From an uncultured Spirochaetaceae bacterium (GTDB lineage: Bacteria > Spirochaetota > Spirochaetia > Sphaerochaetales > Sphaerochaetaceae), in contig CALXMP010000003.1 of NCBI GenBank assembly GCA_944389505.1, forward strand, positions 124,001-188,000: a stretch of 64,000 bases of DNA, in the 5' to 3' direction. The first letter of the stretch is position 1; each line of letters opens with the position of its first letter. The position numbers and the translations under genes were made by a program. The notes beneath the pieces are model-generated. The model had not been told where the DNA came from. It searched no databases and was given only the letters and a program-made list of their open reading frames with translations. Shown here one piece after another: positions 8,677 through 15,910 of the stretch.

Positions 8677-10045
8677 ATATCCTCCCATTCCTGATCCTCC
8701 AGATCTTATTTGCATATAAAGATGCCAGCTCCTCATCATGTGTTGAGAAGATAACGGAAAGTCCTTTCCCTGTCCGCTCCGCAAGGCACTTCATGATTGC
8801 GGCAGTGGATGGCGTATCCTGCCCATATGTTGGTTCATCAAGAAGCAGCAGTCTCTGCTTGCCGGCTATCATAGAGATGACTCCTAGCTTTCTCTGCTGG
8901 CCTTGGCTGAGCATGTAAGGTGAGTATCTGGAGTAATTGGCAAGGCCGAAGGACGCCAGAAGCTCAATATCTGCAGGTTTTGCCTCGTCCAGGACAGTAG
9001 AAGCGATGAACTGGTTTGCGGGATTCTGGAAGACAATCCCTATGTCCCTGTAGATATCTTTCTTTTTCTGTTTCCTGAGTTCTTTATCATCAATCGTGAT
9101 TGAACCTTCATAAGGTTTTATCCCAAGCAATGTCAGGAACAGGGTGGTCTTTCCGCTGCCTGATGGGCCAAGAAGAACAATCATGTCTCCAGGTTTCACA
9201 GATAAGTCCGTAGCTTCAAGAATAGCTTTCTCCTTCTTTCCAGGTTTTATCAGTGTTCCTCTGAATTTCAGGAAAGAATCTGCATCAGACAGTGTTGGAG
9301 CAGGGACTGGTGTGAAATATGCACTATATGTCTTGAGGTGAGGGAATGATGTCCCATCTGATATTATCTTTCCTTTATCTCCCAGGACCACCCATCTAGG
9401 AGAAAGACCGGTCCAGTTCCCAGCTCTATGATCGATTGCTATGATTGTTGTCTCTGGATTTTTGAGGCGCTTCTGCTTCAGCAGATCAAGGAACGGATCC
9501 CTGGAGGCTGTATCCAGATTGGCAAATGGCTCATCAAGTACAAGAACCTTGCTTTCCTGTATCATTGCCACACACAGGCTTGCCTTCTGTTTCTCTCCTC
9601 CGGAAAGTGTCTGGAAAGGTCTGTCGAGAAGAGACGAAATTGAGTATGCAGCCGCAAATGCCTCAATCCTCCGATCCATCTCCTTCGCTTCAACGGCAGC
9701 ATTCTCAAGGCAGAATCTCAGTTCATCCCTTAGGTTGCTCATGCAGAATTGCAGGTCAGGATTCTGGAAGACTATGGAAATCTTCTCTCTTCTCTTACGG
9801 GGAGGAAGATTCTTTATCTCTATACCATCGACTTTCACCGATCCATTTATGAGGAAACCGCCGTTTTCAGGGTAAAGACCGCAGATGAGATTTGCCAGTG
9901 TGCTCTTCCCGCATCCGCTATCGCCTAGTATTACAACGGTTTCCCCTTCTTTGATGCTGAGGCTGAAATGCTCCAGTATATTCCTCTCGCTCTTTTCGAA
10001 GTAACGGAAGGTGACATCATCAATCAGACAGGCATTATTTCCCAT
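8651..10045 (-). CDS. ykoD: Duplicated ECF ATPase (YkoD-like), 464 aa
   Basis: Two ABC ATPase domains in one chain, replacing the usual EcfA/EcfA' pair. The N-terminal domain shows Walker A GDSGCGKST (residues 41-49), signature LSGGEKQK and Walker B VLVLDEPFANLD. The C-terminal domain shows Walker A GPSGSGKTT (about 290), a divergent signature LSQGQQRK and Walker B LLLLDEPTYGQD. It would energise uptake with YkoC and YkoE. The likely start is ATG 10045 (MGNNACLIDD), overlapping ykoE by 11 nt, although the ribosome site is weak. An in-frame ATG at 10075 preceded by AAAGGA is the alternative. Confidence 0.9.
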   Translation of the reverse strand: MGNNACLIDDVTFRYFEKSERNILEHFSLSIKEGETVVILGDSGCGKSTLANLICGLYPENGGFLINGSVKVDGIEIKNLPPRKRREKISIVFQNPDLQFCMSNLRDELRFCLENAAVEAKEMDRRIEAFAAAYSISSLLDRPFQTLSGGEKQKASLCVAMIQESKVLVLDEPFANLDTASRDPFLDLLKQKRLKNPETTIIAIDHRAGNWTGLSPRWVVLGDKGKIISDGTSFPHLKTYSAYFTPVPAPTLSDADSFLKFRGTLIKPGKKEKAILEATDLSVKPGDMIVLLGPSGSGKTTLFLTLLGIKPYEGSITIDDKELRKQKKKDIYRDIGIVFQNPANQFIASTVLDEAKPADIELLASFGLANYSRYSPYMLSQGQQRKLGVISMIAGKQRLLLLDEPTYGQDTPSTAAIMKCLAERTGKGLSVIFSTHDEELASLYANKIWRIRNGRIYETDKSIG

Positions 10046-10625
10046 AGCTGTCTTCTGAATCAGCAGAGATGGCATATCCTTTAAGTACACCAGCCTTTGC
10101 CAGACCTTCAGCAAGCAGCCTGCTTCCGAATCCGCAGAATATGATTGCGCTTATCGTCCTGATGACCAGGATAAACAGCACAACGCCTATGCTCATATTC
10201 CAGTAGCTTTGCCTTATGCCTGTCCATATGAAGCTTAGGAAAGAGGCTCCGATTGCAGAGAATATCATTGTTGTCTGGTCATATTTCCTGTATTTGGTAA
10301 AGAAAAATGCCATTTCGCATCCGACTCCCTGGATAAAGCCGCTTATGAATATTATCGGGCCGAACATATTGCCCATCAGGACTTCAAGAAGCGCAGCCAG
10401 CATCTCTGCAATGATTCCTATGCCGGGTTTGCGGATCACATAGGTGATGAAGGATGCGGCCATGAACCACACACCATAGATTGGCTCATATCCCAATATT
10501 CCCCATCCGCTGGGAGTGAGGATACCTGTCAGGGCTGCTCCAAGATATACCATGCCAAGATAAGCGACACCGAAAACCGCGGCACAGATTGCCATGAAAA
10601 GAATTTCCTTGAGTTTCCATTTCAT
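10035..10625 (-). CDS. ykoE: ECF substrate-binding subunit YkoE, 196 aa
   Basis: Membrane S component of an ECF transporter, about six transmembrane segments. The conserved YkoE-type stretch GYEPIYGVWFMAA followed by RKPGIGIIAEMLAAL (about residues 45-80) and GFIQGVGCEMAFF match proteins found in TPP-regulated ykoFEDC operons, for which the substrate is the pyrimidine moiety HMP or thiamine. ATG 10625 is preferred over GTG 10634 because GAGGTGAT lies 6 nt upstream. It follows ykoF by 10 nt and overlaps the ATPase gene. Confidence 0.88.
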   Translation of the reverse strand: MKWKLKEILFMAICAAVFGVAYLGMVYLGAALTGILTPSGWGILGYEPIYGVWFMAASFITYVIRKPGIGIIAEMLAALLEVLMGNMFGPIIFISGFIQGVGCEMAFFFTKYRKYDQTTMIFSAIGASFLSFIWTGIRQSYWNMSIGVVLFILVIRTISAIIFCGFGSRLLAEGLAKAGVLKGYAISADSEDSYGK

Positions 10626-10635
10626 AAGGATCACC

Positions 10636-11259
10636 TCACTCTGCAGTAGGGCTGTTTACAGCCAGTGTGATTTCAAAAACATAGTGGGAAAGTCTCTCTT
10701 CGCAGTACTTTGCTACCCAGCTGAAGTAGGAGAACAAATCCTGCACATCACCCCTGAGGATTGTTGCGTAATGCGATGAACAATCATAAATGCCAAGGTC
10801 AATGGCTTTATTCACTACATCTGCTATGTATTGCATATAGTTGCTGATTCCCATTGGATAGAGCGCTATTTTTGAATCCACTGGGAAATGGATGTCTGCG
10901 ATATTGCTTTCATTGAGCAGGATATCATCATCTGCAAGATGGCTTTCGGCATCGGTATCGCCAGGGCAGCCCTTTGACAGCGTGATTTCCATTGTGCTAT
11001 GCACATCCTTCCTGTATGAGTAGACAAAGCAGGCTTTGAGCGCATCGATCACATGGCATCTTTTGCCACGGTAGATTGTCGAGAGCCGGTCTGTCTTGCT
11101 CCAGATCTTGGATGTATCAACCTTGGAAATGGATGAAAGGATGATATCAATGAAGTCATCTGACATCGGAGAGAGGCTGAACCGGCATCCTGTTATATCC
11201 TTCGATGCCCCGCAGCTGCCTGCACAGCAGGAACCGTAACTGACATAATGTTTGTCCAT
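10636..11259 (-). CDS. ykoF: YkoF-family thiamine/HMP-binding protein, 207 aa
   Basis: Matches the YkoF family, a duplicated ferredoxin-like fold in Bacillus subtilis YkoF that binds thiamine. The domain begins at GCRFSLSPMSDDFIDII (about 24-40), with a second repeat-like half around KIALYPMGISNYMQYI (130-145). A Cys-rich head (SCCAGSCG, residues 10-17) precedes it. It is first gene behind the TPP riboswitch, and the start ATG has AGGAGG 9 nt upstream. Role: soluble carrier or chaperone of the pyrimidine or thiamine brought in by YkoEDC. Confidence 0.85.
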   Translation of the reverse strand: MDKHYVSYGSCCAGSCGASKDITGCRFSLSPMSDDFIDIILSSISKVDTSKIWSKTDRLSTIYRGKRCHVIDALKACFVYSYRKDVHSTMEITLSKGCPGDTDAESHLADDDILLNESNIADIHFPVDSKIALYPMGISNYMQYIADVVNKAIDLGIYDCSSHYATILRGDVQDLFSYFSWVAKYCEERLSHYVFEITLAVNSPTAE

Positions 11260-11308
11260 GGTAATGAACCTCCTGATTCTGATTCAAAGAGATTCATGCC
11301 GAGTTGTC

Positions 11309-11395
11309 AGCGATTGCTCCCTACGCTGGTATTATCCAGATCAGGTCTTGGGTCAGGGCGTGCCTTTCTCAGCTTTACAGCTCCCCAGAATCACT
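11309..11395 (-). ncRNA. TPP riboswitch (thi-box)
   Basis: On the minus strand all hallmarks are present. P1 is AGTGATT (11395-11389) pairing with AATCGCT (11315-11309). The GGGGAGC opening is followed by CTGAGA (11372-11367). The second arm reads ACCTGATCTGGAT, then AATACCAGCGTAGGGA. It ends about 50 nt before ykoF. No run of T follows a terminator hairpin, so control may act on translation: AGGAGG of ykoF lies in the expression platform. Confidence 0.96.
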
Positions 11396-11417
11396 TTGAT
11401 TATCCTGACTGACTTTA

Positions 11418-11446
11418 GCAAAAGCTATGAAAACATGCAATGTCAA
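11418..11446 (-). promoter_or_regulatory. Candidate promoter for the ykoFEDC operon
   Basis: A perfect TTGACA lies at 11446-11441 on the minus strand, 45 nt ahead of the riboswitch. Seventeen nt downstream is only TTTTGC, so the -10 is weak. Confidence 0.4.
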
Positions 11447-11486
11447 ATACAAAAAGACACATGCAAGAGTGTATCCCAGCTGAACA

Positions 11487-11574
11487 GGCTTGGGTTTCTC
11501 GTGTGAGGCATGGAAGCGTTCTGTGATGAAGCCGGAAGTTCTATCCTCAAGTGTAAGCTAAGATGGATGGTTCA
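11487..11574 (+). mobile_element. Orphan TnpB right end / omega-RNA scaffold remnant
   Basis: This non-coding stretch is strongly similar to the 3' end of the intact tnpB at 38 kb (minus strand). Both share TGAGGCATGGAAGCGTTCTG, then GATGAAGCCGGAAG, then an AAGCTAAGATGG / TAGCTAGGATGG block and GGT-T/C-CA. The match begins about CAGGCTT near 11490 and ends at GGTTCA (11569-11574). No tnpB coding remains upstream. By analogy the next bases, from 11575, would be the guide segment if it is transcribed. It may be a decayed IS or a trans-acting guide RNA; I cannot tell which. Confidence 0.7.
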
Positions 11575-11636
11575 TCCTTCAAGATACACAATCATCTGAT
11601 ATCGTGTCGTCCATAATTATCATGCCCGAAGTACTT

Positions 11637-12345
11637 TTAAAGCGTATTTTCACTGAAGCGGTATTTCCCTTTCCCGTGTCCTTTAACCTCTACAATCAGA
11701 CCTGAATCTTTTAATTTAACAATCAAGTCTCCTGCAGATGAATATGATGCTGCAGTCACCGTAGCAATATCACTTCGTCCAAAAATACCTTCATTGCCAT
11801 ATGTCTTGAATAGCGCCATTACTTTACTTCTTGTATTTTTGCTTACATTCATTGTATTGATGGCTGTCTCAATAGCCTGATTTTTGGATTCAATAGCCGG
11901 GTTTTCAGCTTTAATAGCTTGGTTTTTCGAAATAAACACCAGATTTTCAATGGTTTTTCCATAATTCAGATTCTTGAGAATTACAGAGAACTGGGAAGAG
12001 TAAGAGAAGAACGCTGGCTTTTGTCAGTCCGTTCCATCTTACACAGAAGACTCTTGACTGCCTGAGAGGGCAATCATTTGCTATGAGAACGACAGCATTA
12101 GTAAGTTTGTCTGTGCCTTCTTCAACGAGTCCGAAAGAAACAAGGAAGCTATTGTCAAAACTCTTTCCTGTCCATTTTCTGTATCGTGCTCTAAGAGAGG
12201 AAAATGCAAAGTCTTTTGCATCATACTTTAAGATAAGTGAATCAAAAGATTCATTCCATCGAGGATAAGTTCATGAAGTATGGTCTGGAGCTACGATATT
12301 TTCATCATCCAGCCTGATGTATGCTTCTCTCTGGCCTGTCATATC
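11637..12345 (-). pseudogene. Decayed AlbA_2/Schlafen-like ATP-binding regulator (copy B)
   Basis: A remnant of a gene like the one at 12969-14431. The C-terminal 100 residues remain open (11637-11939), with a charged linker of repeated SKNQAI-like units and a winged helix around FGRSDIATVTAASYSSAGDLI. Upstream, DNA at 12060-12340 is closely similar to 13830-14100 of the other copy. The part matching roughly 13340-13790 is missing, so an internal deletion of about 440 bp has joined the ends, and the N-terminal domain beyond 12345 is lost. The winged-helix regions of the two copies have diverged far more than the cores. Confidence 0.7.
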
Positions 12346-12350
12346 AATAT

Positions 12351-12379
12351 TTGACTTTCTTTGGCTTCATGGCAATAAT
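12351..12379 (+). promoter_or_regulatory. Promoter of the putative antisense RNA
   Basis: TTGACT (12351-12356) and AATAAT (12374-12379) with a 17-bp spacer, each one mismatch from consensus. Predicted start is near 12386. No coding region follows in this direction; the transcript would end at the hairpin at 12430-12459. Confidence 0.6.
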
Positions 12380-12385
12380 GTAAAT

Positions 12386-12468
12386 AGAAAAGGTCGCCAG
12401 CAAGACGGTGGCCTCAGAAGAACAGTATACCCCGCTTCTCACTGGTCATGACGGCGGGGCTGTTTTAT
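12386..12468 (+). ncRNA. Putative antisense RNA (antitoxin) of a type I TA locus
   Basis: Runs from the predicted start to an intrinsic terminator: CCCCGC (12430-12435) with GCGGGG (12454-12459), then CTGTTTTAT. About 83 nt long and wholly complementary to the 3' part of the opposing toxin mRNA, covering its last 10 codons and 3' UTR. Its first 25 nt repeat the 5' end of the toxin mRNA. Convergent, 3'-overlapping geometry as in txpA-ratA or the pAD1 par locus. Expression is inferred only from sequence. Confidence 0.55.
12392..12411. repeat. Inverted repeat, left copy, of the TA locus
   Basis: GGTCGCCAGCA-AGAC-GGTGG. Its inverted partner lies at 12607-12628. The left copy encodes the 3' end of the toxin mRNA and the 5' end of the antisense RNA. 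Confidence 0.8.
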
Positions 12469-12543
12469 ATCCCTTGCAAGGCCGAGAATCTCTCTCAAGA
12501 TCCGCAGGAGCATCAGAGCAAGCTCTAATACCACTTTAAGCAT
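12439..12543 (-). CDS. 34-aa hydrophobic peptide, putative type I toxin
   Basis: MLKVVLELALMLLRILREIL, then GLARDIKQPRRHDQ. The first 22 residues form a strongly hydrophobic amphipathic helix; the tail is basic. This is the size and build of small membrane toxins (Fst, TxpA, Ldr), though I see no clear sequence match to a named family. The start is supported by a near-perfect Shine-Dalgarno, AAGGGAGGTGAT, 9 nt from ATG. Behind it are a consensus -10 and a strong 5' UTR stem; opposite it is an antisense RNA. Too short for routine gene callers. The alternative is a spurious ORF, but the combined signals argue against that. Confidence 0.65.
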   Translation of the reverse strand: MLKVVLELALMLLRILREILGLARDIKQPRRHDQ

Positions 12544-12560
12544 ATTCCATCACCTCCCTT

Positions 12561-12598
12561 ATCACGCTGGTTTCGGGAGGATAATCCTCCCGCGTGAT
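12561..12598 (-). promoter_or_regulatory. Double stem in the toxin mRNA leader
   Basis: On the minus strand ATCACGC pairs with GCGTGAT (outer 7 bp) around CGGGAGG-ATTAT-CCTCCCG (inner 7 bp). The stem ends directly before the Shine-Dalgarno at 12560-12551. The CCTCCC arm is also complementary to the GGGAGG of the Shine-Dalgarno, so alternative folding could sequester ribosome entry. Confidence 0.6.
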
Positions 12599-12606
12599 GC
12601 GAGAGA

Positions 12607-12628
12607 CCACCGCCTGTCTGCTGGCGAC
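12607..12628. repeat. Inverted repeat, right copy, of the TA locus
   Basis: Read on the minus strand: GTCGCCAGCA-GACAGGC-GGTGG, starting at the predicted transcription start. It can pair with the 3' end of the same mRNA (12411-12394), giving about 15 bp plus a bulge and followed by TTTTCTATTT, so it may act both as foldback and as terminator. Confidence 0.75.
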
Positions 12629-12634
12629 GGTTGC

Positions 12635-12662
12635 ATTATATCATGGCTTGGATTTATGGAAA
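12635..12662 (-). promoter_or_regulatory. Promoter of the putative toxin mRNA
   Basis: Minus-strand TTTCCA (12662-12657), 16-bp spacer, perfect TATAAT (12640-12635). Predicted start near 12628, exactly at the edge of the right inverted repeat. Confidence 0.6.
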
Positions 12663-12799
12663 GCCATTTGTCAGTACAGGAAGACAAAGGGTGAAGGCAT
12701 TTCTATGATAGGTTTCATTCGCAGGCTGATTGGGCTTGCTGTTCGAAGAAATCGATGTAAAACTCAGCAAGGGAGAAAATGTCTGGATTCTGGATAGTA

Positions 12800-12890
12800 G
12801 TCTCCATAGCCGATTTTTTCAGACTCAATAGCTTGTTTTTCGAGTTAATCACTAGATTCTCAATAGATTTCCCATAATTTGGTTCATCTT
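12800..12890 (-). pseudogene. Third AlbA_2-type linker remnant (copy C)
   Basis: This stretch resembles 11871-11965 of copy B: AATAGCTTG, TTTTTCGA, AGATTCTCAATAG and TTCCCATAATT occur in the same order, encoding the charged repeat linker just before the winged helix. Nothing else of the gene is recognisable. Between the TA locus (ends 12662) and 12968 I see no intact gene; an open frame at 12594-12797 has no family features. Confidence 0.5.
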
Positions 12891-12968
12891 TTCGTTCAAG
12901 GTAATGTCGAGATCTTCTAGAATCTTATAACCTTTGATAATTAGACGTTCTATATACATGATTTTCTT

Positions 12969-14431
12969 TTACCTTTGCTCCAGATCTTGAAATATATACT
13001 GTCCGTATCCTTTATTGGCAGGAATGATTAGATTAAACCGTTTCATTAAATTTAAGAGAGAGCTTGCGGGAGATTTGGTTATGCCACAGACTGATACGAT
13101 ATCGCTTCTTGTAAACGGTTCTGAAAATCCAAATTGATTAAATAGTGCCATTATGTTGTTATGTGTTGGTGTAGTGAGTGACAAGGTATTAAGCAGGTCT
13201 TCATAGTCCTGTTTTTTGGTTGAGAGTCCTGTTTTTTCTATATCAGAGTCCTGTTTTTTCTCAGAAAGTACTGTTTTATTGCCATAATTCAGGTTTGGAA
13301 GCGTTACGATGAATTGTGAAGAAGTAGAGGAGAATGTAGGCATTTTCTCCTCTGTATAGTTCGCACAGACTTGATACCACTCGATGATCTTTTCAAGTCC
13401 GCTTCCTTGGCGTTCCATGTAACCAAGTCTAGAAAATACATCAGCAAGTACAGGGTTGCGTCTTTTCGATGACACTTCATTAAGTTTCTGGTTTTGTATG
13501 ATGCTTCCATCGGCCATTCCACCGGGGGAATAGATGGTCATTCGATCATCGAATATATCGATGTGAATCTCACTTCCAAGCTCTAAATATGAGCGATGAA
13601 CGAGAGCATTGACGAGTGCTTCCAGGCAACTTCGATCAGCATACTCTGGCATCTCGATTCTTGAAGTAGGAGCCTTCCTCCACATCATCTTTGTGTTTCT
13701 CTTGATGAAGGACATTCCGTCTTCAAGCAGTTTGATGATGCTCCCTGTGAATTCTGAGCTGTCAAACGCATCCATAAGACCACCGGCCTTTGTGAGGCCA
13801 TTCCAACGGACGCAGAAGAGTCTTGATTGCCTCAGCGGACACACATCTGCAAAAAGAACTCCAGCATTTGTCAGCTTCCTGGTTTCTTCATCTACAAGGC
13901 CAAACGAGACAAGATATTTGTCATCAAAGCTATTCCCTGTCCAGACTTTGTATCGTTCCCTAAGCTTTGTGAACGCATAATCCTTCGCATCATACTTTGA
14001 GACAAGTGAATCAAAGGATTCATTCCATCGAGGATAAGCTCATGAAGGATATGATCAGGAGCCACGATGCTTTCATCACCAAGCCTGATGTATGCTTCCC
14101 TGATTCCATCGGCTTTGTAGTAATAGGGAGTATGAGTTCCTTTTGGAATCGAAAGAACGAGTACAGCTTTTCCATATTCCTGTTCTGCGGTGAGGATGAA
14201 CCGAGGAATAGGAGAAATCCTCTCCTTAATGAGTCTGCTTATGTTTTCAGCATCCGTCTGTGGATCGGATAGCCCGACTACATTGTGAGCATTATCAACA
14301 CCAAAGAAGAGAGTTCCACCAGCTGTGTTTGCAAAAGCACTGACACTTTTGAGCCAGCTTTTTGGCTTTTTCACTTCAAGTGCTTCTTTGAAATCACAGA
14401 CAGTTGCTTCCGATATTAATGTACTTATCAT
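12969..14431 (-). pseudogene. AlbA_2 (Schlafen-like) ATP-binding regulator, frameshifted (copy A)
   Basis: The N-terminal AlbA_2 domain (from 14431; SWLKSVSAFANTAGGTLFFG) is followed by an ATPase-C-like region (ALVNALVHRSYLELG, YSPGGMADG) and a C-terminal winged helix (FTRSDIVSVCGITKSPASSL). The frame shifts at about 14027, just after LILDGMN; continuation as SFDSLVSKYDAKDYAF lies in the -1 frame. Otherwise the reading frame is open and well conserved. A linker of imperfect KKQD-containing repeats (DNA unit GAGTCCTGTTTTTT, 13205-13280) precedes the winged helix. Family members are often near toxin or defence loci, but function is not established. A programmed frameshift is an alternative to a mutation. 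Confidence 0.75.
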
Positions 14432-14695
14432 CAGACTCTCCTCTGGGTTATTAAATTATCGGGAAGAAAACATTCCTTATCAATATTTTTCTACCAACAG
14501 TAAGTACAGGAAACTGATTTCGGTATTCTACCTTTTCATTTGTCCTAGGTTTTGATTCTCAGCACATGGATAACTGCGGAAGTCAGAAACTACGAAACAT
14601 TCCTGAATGTATTCACTCTGCATTCCGGTGTGAGGATTGCAGCAGTGTCCTGCAACACATGGAGAGTGTTCACTTTGCCTTATATAATATGATAT

Positions 14696-15067
14696 ATGCG
14701 GCAGGTTCCTGATAGATTCATAGGAAGGTGGGTGTCAGAGCTTTGTGCTTCCGATGTAATAGAGATCTCTTATTCGTCCATTATCTGGAAGCACTTAGAT
14801 GATGATGCAATCGATATGCTTGATCCTGAATCTCTCAGGAAGAAGTATCCGGGAACCTATGAGTTTAATATTACCGACTATGCTGTATGCATTATATTCA
14901 GCGGCGTCGAAAGTGATTCCTTGTCGCACATCAGCGGGTTCTATCAATTTATGCTGGATGAAGAGGGTAAGCTGCATATGCATTACCTGTATGAGCTTGA
15001 AGATCCTGAGGCCGATCCAGAGAAAGACAGTTTCTGGCAAGAGTGCTATGTCTATGTTCATAGCTGA
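14696..15067 (+). CDS. Conserved-looking hypothetical protein, 123 aa
   Basis: I do not recognise the family. Acidic soluble protein, no signal peptide or membrane segment, beginning MRQVPDRFIGRWVSE. The pattern (short beta-rich chain, WKHLDDD, FYQFMLDEEGKLHMHY) would suit a small lipocalin-like or DUF domain, but this is a guess. A perfect TATAAT (14683-14688) lies only 8 nt before the ATG and there is no Shine-Dalgarno, so the mRNA may be leaderless. It stands alone between the AlbA_2 gene and the biotin operator. Codon use is similar to its neighbours. Confidence 0.6.
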   Translation: MRQVPDRFIGRWVSELCASDVIEISYSSIIWKHLDDDAIDMLDPESLRKKYPGTYEFNITDYAVCIIFSGVESDSLSHISGFYQFMLDEEGKLHMHYLYELEDPEADPEKDSFWQECYVYVHS

Positions 15068-15108
15068 TCTTAATCCATCATTCGTTGAGATATCTTTCCG
15101 TGATCTTA

Positions 15109-15140
15109 TTGTAAACCAAATCAGTTGAAATAGTTTACAA
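15109..15140 (+). promoter_or_regulatory. BirA-type biotin operator
   Basis: TTGTAAACC-N14-AGTTTACAA, matching the known BirA site (TTGTAAACC-N14/15-GGTTTACAA) at all but one base. A candidate -10, TACAAT (15136-15141), overlaps the right half-site, so biotinyl-AMP-bound BirA would block transcription. It sits 30 nt before bioM. Confidence 0.88.
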
Positions 15141-15169
15141 TATTATTGATAAATGCTAATCTCCGCTCC

Positions 15170-15910
15170 ATGGATAATGCGCTGCAGATTGAGAATCTTT
15201 CCTTAAGCCTGAGTGGGCGCAAGGTGCTTGATGATATATCTCTGACACTGGAGAAAGGTTCTCTTGCTGCAATGTGTGGCCGTAATGGGGCAGGGAAGAG
15301 TCAGCTCCTGCGCTGCATAAAAGGCCTCTGCCGCCCTGATAGCGGCAGGATACTCATTGATGGCCGGGAGATGGATGCGAAGGCGAGGATGAAGGGCATT
15401 GCTCTTGTCTTTCAGAACGCGGAGATGCAGATCGTCAGCCAGAGCGTGGAGAAGGATATCGCATTCGGGCCTGAGAATATGGGGCTTCCAAAGGATGAGG
15501 TCCGGAGAAGAGTGGATTATGCTCTCCAGCTCATGGGTCTTGAGGATAAGGCGAAGCAGCGCCCGCAGACACTTTCAGGGGGAGAACTCAGGAAGTGTGC
15601 TATCGCGGGGATCCTTGCGATGGAACCCGATGCAATACTCCTTGATGAGCCTTTCGCGAATCTTGATTATCCTTCAACGCTTACAGTGATGCGCGCTCTC
15701 GATGCACTTCATGAGAAGGGCTATTCGATTATTGTCGTATCCCATGAGGCGGAGAAGTTCCTTGCGCATACCGATACGCTTTTCATCATGGAGGAAGGAC
15801 ATATCGTTGAGGCTGGCAGGTCCAGTGAGCTTTTCGGAAAGCTCCCTGATTACGATATCTACATTCCTGCAGGAGCTTCCTTCGGAGATCTCACATGGCT
15901 GAAGCGATGA
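15170..15910 (+). CDS. bioM: Biotin ECF transporter ATPase BioM, 246 aa
   Basis: ABC ATPase that powers biotin uptake with BioN and BioY. Walker A is GRNGAGKS (about 34-41), signature LSGGELRK (about 130), Walker B AILLDEPFANLD and H-loop VVSHEAEKF. I start at ATG 15170 (MDNALQIENL), which gives the normal family N-terminus; the frame is open to a TTG at 15146 but nothing there looks conserved. There is no clear Shine-Dalgarno. Overlaps bioN by 16 nt. Assignment to biotin, not another vitamin, rests on bioY and the BirA operator. Confidence 0.92.
   Translation: MDNALQIENLSLSLSGRKVLDDISLTLEKGSLAAMCGRNGAGKSQLLRCIKGLCRPDSGRILIDGREMDAKARMKGIALVFQNAEMQIVSQSVEKDIAFGPENMGLPKDEVRRRVDYALQLMGLEDKAKQRPQTLSGGELRKCAIAGILAMEPDAILLDEPFANLDYPSTLTVMRALDALHEKGYSIIVVSHEAEKFLAHTDTLFIMEEGHIVEAGRSSELFGKLPDYDIYIPAGASFGDLTWLKR

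Noticed and set aside
12386-12662. Direct equivalence with the pAD1 par (Fst) locus
   Set aside because: Geometry is similar, but the repeats here are inverted on DNA, not direct, and the peptide does not match Fst; only analogy is claimed.
12594-12797. 67-aa plus-strand open frame between the TA locus and copy C
   Set aside because: It runs antisense over the toxin-mRNA leader and promoter, has no ribosome site at its first ATG, and shows no family features; the in-frame internal ATG at about 12704 is equally unsupported.
13609-13980. 123-aa plus-strand open frame inside the AlbA_2 gene
   Set aside because: It is antisense to a clearly homologous coding region and has no start signals.
15146-15169. 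TTG start for bioM 24 nt upstream
   Set aside because: The added residues are not conserved and lie in the promoter/operator leader; ATG 15170 gives the standard N-terminus.
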